From positions 1,255,001-1,319,000 of the forward strand of contig NC_089736.1 of assembly GCF_035083965.1 (NCBI RefSeq): a stretch of 64,000 nucleotides of DNA, in the 5' to 3' direction. This document shows positions 56,930-64,000 of the stretch, one piece after another. Position 1 is the stretch's first letter; each line of letters starts with the position of its first letter. A program made the position numbers and the translations under genes. The notes under the pieces are model-generated. The model did not search any database, was not told the origin of the DNA, and saw nothing but the letters and a program-made list of their open reading frames with translations. Source of the stretch: Branchiostoma lanceolatum. Taxonomy: Eukaryota; Chordata; Leptocardii; Amphioxiformes; Branchiostomatidae.

Positions 56930-59155
56930 CTAACGGTAGTACTTGTAAAACTCGATGCAATGTCCCGACCAACACGCTACAGCTATGTGGCCATCTGGTG
57001 TCAGCGCGATTCCCTCGGGGTATCCTCCCTCCACTACAGCCACAGTTCTCAGGTACGTCCCGTCTGGCCTGAACACCTGCAGACGGCCGTTAGTATTGTT
57101 CACTACAATGATGTTACCTGCCGGGTCTAATGTTATCCCTGTTGGCCATTGGAGCTCTCCCTCATTCTCCCCCTGTTTACCAAACTTGAACTTCAGATTA
57201 CCCTCAAGGTCAAACACACAAACTTTTTGAACACCGCAATCAATGACAAAGATCAGATCACGTGACTCGTCCACCGCTATGAACCATGGGTTCTGTAACT
57301 GCCCCTTGCCGATCTCCCGGATGAGGCTCCCGTCAGGCTGCAGGAGGAGACACAACTCCTGTGTGCCGTCCACCACCACCATGCGGCCGTCCCGCAGAAC
57401 TGCAACTCCACGCGGACCTCGTAAACAGTCAGGTTTTAGGGTCTTCGTAAGTTTTCCTTCTCGTGAATACACACGGATTGCTTGGGTGCTATGGAAGTAA
57501 AGTGAGCTTTGCGACGTCACAATAAACTGTCCATTGGAGTCAATGTCAATGCCGGAGGGACTCCCACCATCCACCGTGAAACGGCGAAGCGACTGATCAG
57601 TCTTGGCATCGAATATCTGAACCCGTTTGTTCTCGAATAGGCCTCCCTCTAACACTGCAATGTTACCGTCCATGTCCACTGCTACATCTGTTGGGTGGTA
57701 AAGTTCTCCCTCTCCATCTCCTGCTCTTCCAATCGTTAAGACTGGATCATGGCTACTGTGCACTCTGACGTCATACGGACTTCCCGCCACAGACCGGCCG
57801 TTCACCTTGACCTCTAACCTATGGCTGCCCTCGACCCTTGCTTTGTAGGAGATTTCCCACAATCCCCTGTCCTTCTCCCGCAGCTGTGTTGGTACCGCCT
57901 GCCCCGAGGGGTCATTGAGGGTGACTGTGACGTCATCTTTGAGCACAGAACAAAGTTGCCCGTTTTTGTCCAATGTGCGAAGGAGAGAGATATTTGAACA
58001 TTTTACAACGGCAGGTCTTATTTCAACTGAACATTTAGATACGTCCACCTTAAGCTTGACATCTATATCTACACGCCCTGCCCTGGCCACGTCATCTCTG
58101 AACTCCGCCACAGCCGTCCCCTCCGAGAATACGACTTGACTCGGTCGGGCTGTCAGGTCGGCTGGAGCTGTCAGCAGCTCTTCCACCCTCTGTCGTGCTT
58201 GACCCTCGACCTCGATGACGTGTGCGTCACTGCCGTGTTGCAGGGCTTGTTTACAGAACTCAGACGCGCTCGTCAGTCCGGCCAACTCAAACTCTATCGC
58301 TTCTTTCTGGATATCTAGACATTTTCCAACCTCCTGGCGTCTCGAACCTATTTCTTCGACGACTTCTTCCTTTCTGTTTTGAAGCAAGGCCACCAGTTGA
58401 TCAAAATAGACTGTGGCCTGTTCAATCGCTGCGTCTGCCGATGTTGGTAACTCCGATATTTCCGCCTCGACGTCGTTAAGCGCGGCTTGCACCTCTTTTG
58501 TCCGAGGCTCGACTTTCCCCAACAGTCCTTGTAGGTCTCGTTTCTTCCTCACAGCGACGGCGCCGATTTCTACAGGATTGTGATCGTCACCCGGTCGATG
58601 ATCGACAACCGTACAGGCGACACAGACCAAAGTCTGACAAGGTTCACAGTAGAACGTTAAGGCTTGGTCTTCGTGCTTTGGGCAGAAGGCTTTGCGCTGA
58701 AAGCTGCTAGGCACACCTCCAGACGCCTCCAGGTTCTCTTGGGTCACGATCTGATGACTTTTTAGGGTTGGAAACCTGCGATGTGTGATTGTACATGACT
58801 CACAAATCAGAACGGCACACTGTACGCACCATGACCGCGCCCCTTCCTCCTTATCCTCGCACACCTGGCACGGCACACCTGGCCCCGCCCCTTTCTTCAC
58901 GGCCGCGAAGTCCAGCAGGTTGTTGACGTAGAAGTTGGTCTTGAGTCCGTCCACGCCTTGGTCTGGTAGGCTGACCTGTGTGCGGCAGGTTGGACACTCC
59001 AGCGGCTGTTGTTTGGTGGCCCATTCTTGCAGACACTCCCTACAAAATGTGTGCAGACATGGCAGGACTCTGGGGTCCCGGAAGTGCAGCAAACAGACTG
59101 GGCACGTCAGGAACCGCTCGTCAAAGTCGGTCGATCCTTGCATTTTACTTGCCAT
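56930..59155 (-). CDS. TRIM-NHL E3 ubiquitin ligase-like protein, copy 1
   Basis: A single uninterrupted exon of 741 residues from the ATG at 59155 (MASKMQGS). In-frame codons upstream include another ATG but show no domain. RING C3HC4 (about 18-57: CPVCLLHF...CLHTFCREC...CPTC), a first B-box-like zinc site (about 95-130), B-box 2 (about 150-190: FCPKHEDQALTFYCEPC...CTVVDH), a coiled-coil region (about 200-330), a filamin/ABP280 Ig-like repeat (about 370-470, ending GSPYDVRV) and six NHL repeats to the C-terminus. This is the TRIM2/TRIM3/TRIM71 architecture; RING gives E3 activity and NHL binds protein or RNA. Lancelets are known for large TRIM expansions. The absence of introns and the tandem layout suggest a retrocopy followed by local duplication (inference). 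Confidence 0.9.
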   Translation of the reverse strand: MASKMQGSTDFDERFLTCPVCLLHFRDPRVLPCLHTFCRECLQEWATKQQPLECPTCRTQVSLPDQGVDGLKTNFYVNNLLDFAAVKKGAGPGVPCQVCEDKEEGARSWCVQCAVLICESCTITHRRFPTLKSHQIVTQENLEASGGVPSSFQRKAFCPKHEDQALTFYCEPCQTLVCVACTVVDHRPGDDHNPVEIGAVAVRKKRDLQGLLGKVEPRTKEVQAALNDVEAEISELPTSADAAIEQATVYFDQLVALLQNRKEEVVEEIGSRRQEVGKCLDIQKEAIEFELAGLTSASEFCKQALQHGSDAHVIEVEGQARQRVEELLTAPADLTARPSQVVFSEGTAVAEFRDDVARAGRVDIDVKLKVDVSKCSVEIRPAVVKCSNISLLRTLDKNGQLCSVLKDDVTVTLNDPSGQAVPTQLREKDRGLWEISYKARVEGSHRLEVKVNGRSVAGSPYDVRVHSSHDPVLTIGRAGDGEGELYHPTDVAVDMDGNIAVLEGGLFENKRVQIFDAKTDQSLRRFTVDGGSPSGIDIDSNGQFIVTSQSSLYFHSTQAIRVYSREGKLTKTLKPDCLRGPRGVAVLRDGRMVVVDGTQELCLLLQPDGSLIREIGKGQLQNPWFIAVDESRDLIFVIDCGVQKVCVFDLEGNLKFKFGKQGENEGELQWPTGITLDPAGNIIVVNNTNGRLQVFRPDGTYLRTVAVVEGGYPEGIALTPDGHIAVACWSGHCIEFYKYYR

Positions 59156-60841
59156 AATGCTCCCGGGGTTGTTTGCAAGGTTGGAAACTATCATATAAAA
59201 CACAGCGCGACTTGTTCCCTATAAATCCGATTGTGTGGACCATGAAACCCAGGCGCAGCCGTTTCCAAGAACTCAGTTTCGGTCGGCTGACGTGACGTCA
59301 CCTGAGGCGACGGTAAACAGTGTTGACCTTTGCACTCCAGCCTACGTGTTTCGCATGCGTTATTAACAGATTTTGACATTTGATTTTGACACTGGTACTG
59401 TACGTAGAATGCAAACAGTGTAAGGGACTACGTGAATAGTTTCGCCAGGTTGGGAAGACATTAGACATGTTAGATAAAAAAAGTCAGCGTAAGGGACTCT
59501 GTTGACACAAATCATTTCATATTGTAGTATACTTCTACTCTTTTTCCAAGTGCAGTGGCATCTTTGCCATTGGCAGGGCAAAACCTTTGACCAAGGAGGT
59601 TGTGTTCTGACTTTCTGATGAGAAAAGAAAGATATTTAGTTTGGACATTAAGACAGAAAGTGAACATGAATGTGGTCTGCAAGCAGTGTAGCTCAAATGG
59701 ACTCAATGAACAGTTGAACTAATCTTCCACTGGTCATGACAAATGCTATGTTCAGTTAATATGGGTTCCTTGTACCTGGAAATTCCCCCAGCTCTTTTCA
59801 ACAAGTCCAATGAACAGTTTAAGGACTGCAACCCTTTCCAGTAGCGTGCATGTCAGGTGAGCAGGGATTTAAACTCATGACTTCTTGGTCCAGAGGCTAA
59901 CCAATGGACTACACAAGCTATTGGACATTCAGTTGTTTTGAAACTGAAATGACATGTCCTCCGGAAGCAAGTATATGTATGGTACATCTGAGGTATTGTA
60001 AAGACCAGACCTACTAGGTTTTGATCATAATGATAGTGCAATTGCATGTGTGTGTGTATAAATGGAGCTGTCTGACATTAATGTAACAATCATCATCATG
60101 GTCTCCTGCACAGCTCACACGAGGATCTTCAAGCATGAATTACAATGTGTACATATGGCAGCCTTTTCCGTCAGAATACAGGACCTTCAAAACTACAACG
60201 GGGCTTAAATGTGTATTTGTGTGATTTTTGTTTGTTCAAATCAGAGATGGCAGACTTCACGTCTTTGACGGTGAGTTGCAGAACACAAGGCAACTGCACA
60301 GAAAACAGACAAGAAAAAACCAATGGACATTTTATTTTATTTTGTTTTACAAAAGGCAAGACAACCATATAATAGAAGTCATTGCAGGCTGAAGTGAAGT
60401 ATGATTTACAATGCGTGAAAACTGGTATTAACTTAATCAAAACTTTATAAACTTTAAGGTTGACAATTATATAAAACCAATAAATGTAAACAGTTGAATA
60501 TAATATGACAAGCTTTGCAAATTCCTGTGTATATTATATGTATATATATACTTGTATATATCTGAATGGAAATCATTGCTAAAGTCTATTAGCCTGGGGG
60601 CTTTTTGAAAGGTAAGGAGTGTAGCAGCCTCGGTAGTGATTGGATGGCACCCAGTCTGAAAGTCTATAATGTAATGTTGATCTTATAACGTTGATTGATG
60701 AGTTAATCTTTGTTTCAAGTTCCATCACTAAAGTTCAATGCTCACACAAAGTAGTGGTCTAATGTGATATAAGTATGACCTGTTCTGCCAGATGTTGATC
60801 ATGATACTTGGAGCAAGATCAGATTAAAGTACTTTAGGCTA
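59156..60841. other. Spacer between TRIM gene 1 and TRIM gene 2
   Basis: The first 210 bp are the upstream region of TRIM gene 1, almost identical to 63035-63250 before gene 2, and so the likely promoter. The rest is the 3' flank of gene 2. A degenerate tRNA-like SINE head lies at about 59850-59935. Confidence 0.6.
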
Positions 60842-63034
60842 CTAGTACTTGTAAAACTCGATACAATCACCCCAATAACACGCTACAGCTATGTGGCCAT
60901 CTGGTGTCAGCGCGATTCCCTCGGGGTATTTTCCCTTCACTACGGCCACAGTTCTCAGGTACGTCCCGTCTGGCCCGAACACCTGCAGACGGCCGTTACC
61001 AAAGTTCACTACAATGATGTTACCTGCCGGGTCTACTGTTATCCCTGTTGGATATTTGAGCTCTCCCTCATTCTTCCCATGTTTACCAAACTTGAACTTC
61101 AGATTCCCCTCAAGGTCAAACACACAAACTTTATGAGCCTCGCCATAATCAGTGACAAAGAACAGATCACGTGACTCGTCCACCGCTATGAACCGTGGGT
61201 ACTGTAACTGCCCCCTGCCGATCTCCCGGATGAGGCTCCCGTCAGGCTGCAGGAGGAGACACAACTCCTGTGTGCTGTCCGCCACCACAATGCGGCCGTC
61301 CTGCAGAACTGCAACTCCACGCGGAACTGGTAAACAGTCAGGTTTTAGGGTCTTCGTAAGTTTTCCTTCTCGTGAGTACACCCGGATTGCCTGGGTGCTG
61401 TAACATGGGTTTCCCGACGTCACAACAATCTGTCCATTGGAGTCAATGTCAATGCCGAAGTGATTCTCACCATCCACCGGGAAACGCCGAAGCGACTGAC
61501 CAGTCTTGGCATCAAATATCTGAACCCGTTTGTTTCCTGCTTCCAACACTGCAATGTTACCGTCCATGTCCACTGCTACATCTGCTGGGCAGGAAAGTTC
61601 TCCCTCTCCATGTCTTCCTCTTCCAATGGTGAAGACTGGGGTGTGGCTACTTTGCACTCTGACGTCATACGGACTTCCCGCCACAGACCGCCCGTTCACC
61701 TTGACCTCTAACCTATGGTTGCCCTCGATCCTTGGTTTGTAAGAGATCTCCCACAAGCCCCTGCCCTTCTCCTGCATCTGTGTTGGTACCGCCTGACCCG
61801 AGGGGTCATTCAGGGTGACTGTGACGTCATCTTCCAGCTCTGAGCAAAGTTGTCCGTTTGTGTTGAGAAGACAGACATTGGAAAATCCTGCAACGGCAGG
61901 TTTTATTTCAACTGAACATCTAGATGAGTCCACTTTTATCTTGACCTCTACACGCCCTGCCCTGGCCACGTCATCCCCGAACTCCGCCACAGCCGTCCCC
62001 TCCGAGAACACGACTTGACTCGGTCGGGCTGTCAGGTCGGCTGGATCTGTCAGCAGCTCTTCCACCCTCTGTCGTGCTTGACCCTCGACCTCGATGACGT
62101 GCACGTCACTGCCGTGTTCCAGGGCTTGTTTACAGAACTCTGACGCGCTCGTAAGTCCGGCCAGTTCAAACTCTATCTCCTCTTTCTGGGTTTCCAGACA
62201 TTTTCCAACCTGGCGGCATCGCGAGCCTATTTCTTCGACGACTTCTTCCTTTCTGTTTTGAAGCAAGGCCGTAAGTTGATCAAAATAGGCTGTGGCCTGT
62301 GCAATCGCTGCGTTTGCCGATGTTGGTAACTCAGATATTTCCATCTTGACGTCACACAGCGCGGCCTCCACCTCTCTTCCCCGGGGCTGGATGTTTCCTA
62401 ACAGTCCTTGAAGGTCCCATTTCTTCCTCTCAGCAACGGCGCCGATTTCTACAGGATTGTGTTTATCGCCCCGTGGATGATCAACAACCGTACAGGCGAC
62501 ACAGACCAAAGTCCGACAAGGTTCACAGTAGAACGTCAAGACTTGGTCTTCGTGCTTTGGGCAGAAGGCTTTGCGCTGAAAGCTGCTAGGCACGCCTCCA
62601 GAGGCCTCCAGGTTCTCTTGGGTCACGATCTGATGCCCTTTCATGGCTGGAAACCTGCGATGTGTGATTGTACATGACTCACACAGCAGAACGGCACACT
62701 GTACGCACCATGACCGTGCCCCTTCCTCCCTCCCCTCGCACACCTGGCACGGCACACCTGGCCCGGCCCCTTTCTTCACGGCCGCGAAGTCCAGCAGGTT
62801 GTTGACGTAGAAGTTGGTCTTGAGTCCGTCCACGCCTTGGTCTGGTAGGCTGACCTGTGTGCGGCAGGTAGGACACTCCAGCGGCTGTTGTTTGGTGGCC
62901 CATTGTTGGAGACACTCCCTACAAAATGTGTGCAGACATGGCAGGACTCTGGGGTCCCGGAAGTGCAGCAAACAGACTGGGCACGTCAGGAACCGCTCGT
63001 CAAACTCAGCTGATCCTTGCATTTTACTCGCCAT
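60842..63034 (-). CDS. TRIM-NHL E3 ubiquitin ligase-like protein, copy 2
   Basis: 730 residues, single exon, ATG at 63034. Same domain order as copy 1 with an almost unchanged RING and B-boxes. Differences cluster in the linker before the filamin domain (copy 2 is shorter there) and in NHL repeats 1-2 (for example AGNKRV where copy 1 has GGLFENKRV), that is on the presumed binding face. All zinc ligands are present, and the frame is intact, so both copies are probably expressed. Confidence 0.9.
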   Translation of the reverse strand: MASKMQGSAEFDERFLTCPVCLLHFRDPRVLPCLHTFCRECLQQWATKQQPLECPTCRTQVSLPDQGVDGLKTNFYVNNLLDFAAVKKGAGPGVPCQVCEGREEGARSWCVQCAVLLCESCTITHRRFPAMKGHQIVTQENLEASGGVPSSFQRKAFCPKHEDQVLTFYCEPCRTLVCVACTVVDHPRGDKHNPVEIGAVAERKKWDLQGLLGNIQPRGREVEAALCDVKMEISELPTSANAAIAQATAYFDQLTALLQNRKEEVVEEIGSRCRQVGKCLETQKEEIEFELAGLTSASEFCKQALEHGSDVHVIEVEGQARQRVEELLTDPADLTARPSQVVFSEGTAVAEFGDDVARAGRVEVKIKVDSSRCSVEIKPAVAGFSNVCLLNTNGQLCSELEDDVTVTLNDPSGQAVPTQMQEKGRGLWEISYKPRIEGNHRLEVKVNGRSVAGSPYDVRVQSSHTPVFTIGRGRHGEGELSCPADVAVDMDGNIAVLEAGNKRVQIFDAKTGQSLRRFPVDGENHFGIDIDSNGQIVVTSGNPCYSTQAIRVYSREGKLTKTLKPDCLPVPRGVAVLQDGRIVVADSTQELCLLLQPDGSLIREIGRGQLQYPRFIAVDESRDLFFVTDYGEAHKVCVFDLEGNLKFKFGKHGKNEGELKYPTGITVDPAGNIIVVNFGNGRLQVFGPDGTYLRTVAVVKGKYPEGIALTPDGHIAVACYWGDCIEFYKY

Positions 63035-64000
63035 AATTCTCCCGGGGTTGTTTGCAAGGTTGGAAACTATCATATAAAAAATCACAGCGCGACTTGTTCT
63101 CTATAAATCCGATTGTGTGGACCATGAAACCCAGGCGCAGCCGTTTCCAAGAACTCAGTTTCGGTCGGCTGACGTGACGTCACCAGGAGCGACGATAAAC
63201 AGTGTTGACCTTTGCACTCCAGCCTACGTGTTTCGCATGCGTTATTAACAGATTTTGACATTTGATTTTGACACTGGTACTGTACGTAGAATGCAAACAG
63301 TGTAAGGGACTACGTGAATAGTTTCGCCAGGTTGGGAAGACATTAAATAAAACATTCAGCGTAAGGGACTCTGTTGACACAAATCATTTCATATTGTAGT
63401 ATACTTCTACTCTTTTTCCAAGTGCAGTGGCATCTTTGCCATTGGCAGGGCAGAACCTTTGACCAAGGAGGTTGTGTTCTGACTTTCGGATGAGAAAAAA
63501 AAGATATTTAGTTTAGGCATTCAGACAGAAAGTGAACATGAATGTGATCTGCAAGCAGTGTAGCTCAAATGAACTCAATGAACAGTTGAACTAATCTTCC
63601 ACTGGTCATGACAGATGCTATGTTTAGTTAATATGGGTCCATTGTACTCGGAAATTCCCCAAGATCTTTCCAAGATGTCAGGTGAGCAGGGATTCGAACT
63701 TGTGACTTCTTGGTCCAGAGGCAGGCTAACGACGTAAGCTATTGGACATTCAGTTGTTTTGAAACTGAATGACATGTCCTCGGAAAGCAAGTATATGTAT
63801 GGTACATCTGAGGTATTATAAAGACCAGACCTACTCGGTTTTGATCATAATGATAGTGCAATTGCATATGTGTGTGTATAAATAAAGCTGTCTGCCATTA
63901 ATGTAACAATCATCATCATGGTCTTCTGCACAGCTCACACGAAGATCTTCAAGCATGAATTACAATGTGTACATGTGGCAACCTTTGCGGTCAGAATACA
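63035..64000. other. Promoter of TRIM gene 2 and start of a third tandem unit
   Basis: 63035-63248 matches 59156-59366. From 63249 the sequence matches the 3' flank of a unit, so a third TRIM gene is expected to the right of the window. Confidence 0.7.

Larger units (their letters stand above)
55488..64000. repeat. Tandem array, unit about 3.88 kb, each with a TRIM-NHL gene
   Basis: The word CAGATTTTGACATTTGATTT starts units at 55488, 59367 and 63249, spacings 3,879 and 3,882 bp. Homology covers the whole unit: 3' flank, gene, and upstream region. Two complete units and 750 bp of a third are in the window. Each unit also carries a tRNA-like repeat read on the minus strand (near 55935, 59860 and 63690) and a TTTTA-rich stretch. 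Confidence 0.9.

Noticed and set aside
59156-59203. Longer TRIM gene 1 start (reading from 59203)
   Set aside because: The first codon there is GTG, and the extra residues precede a well-placed ATG conserved in both copies just before the RING.

Overview
The window looks like lancelet (amphioxus, Branchiostoma-type) nuclear DNA. The reasons are intron-rich deuterostome genes, tandemly duplicated multi-domain families (LDLa/discoidin, TPR, TRIM-NHL), and many short tRNA-derived SINEs, LINE 3' ends, MITEs and microsatellites in the introns. The species is inferred from this style; no search was run. All exon joins below were worked out by eye from splice sites, codon phase and protein homology.

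Left part (about 3.6-22.6 kb, + strand): one large gene for a secreted multi-domain protein. A signal peptide is followed by 27 LDL-receptor class A (LDLa) repeats in a single 3.4-kb exon, four LDLa repeats on separate phase-1 exons, two F5/8-type C (discoidin) domains, a Cys-rich segment, more LDLa repeats and a Thr/Pro/Gln-rich tail. Its introns carry LINE 3' ends, SINEs, a TTAA-flanked MITE, a long GATA microsatellite and minisatellites that abut splice acceptors.

Middle part (about 22.6-40.4 kb, + strand): a segmental duplication of about 9 kb with two paralogous genes. Each encodes a protein of about 1,560 residues. It has N-terminal TPR-like units, a nucleotidyltransferase-fold domain with a complete G-S...D-x-E signature, and about 15 C-terminal TPR repeats of roughly 44 residues. 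Both genes are preceded by two NF-kB-like sites with identical 24-bp spacing. This is the best candidate here for an undescribed system, possibly a sensor/effector of innate immunity (inference). The second copy has one single-base frameshift.

Right-middle part (41.2-55.3 kb): MPND (minus strand, 15 exons; RAMA domain plus JAMM protease domain with all metal ligands) lies head to head with COPS8 (plus strand, 7 exons; COP9 signalosome subunit 8). Their start codons are 327 bp apart. Introns of both genes hold small duplicated copies of their own exon edges; in COPS8 two of these could be spliced in frame.

Right end (55.5-64.0 kb): a tandem array with a unit of about 3.88 kb, each unit carrying one intronless TRIM-NHL gene (RING, two B-boxes, coiled coil, filamin, six NHL repeats) on the minus strand. 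Two complete genes and the start of a third unit are present.
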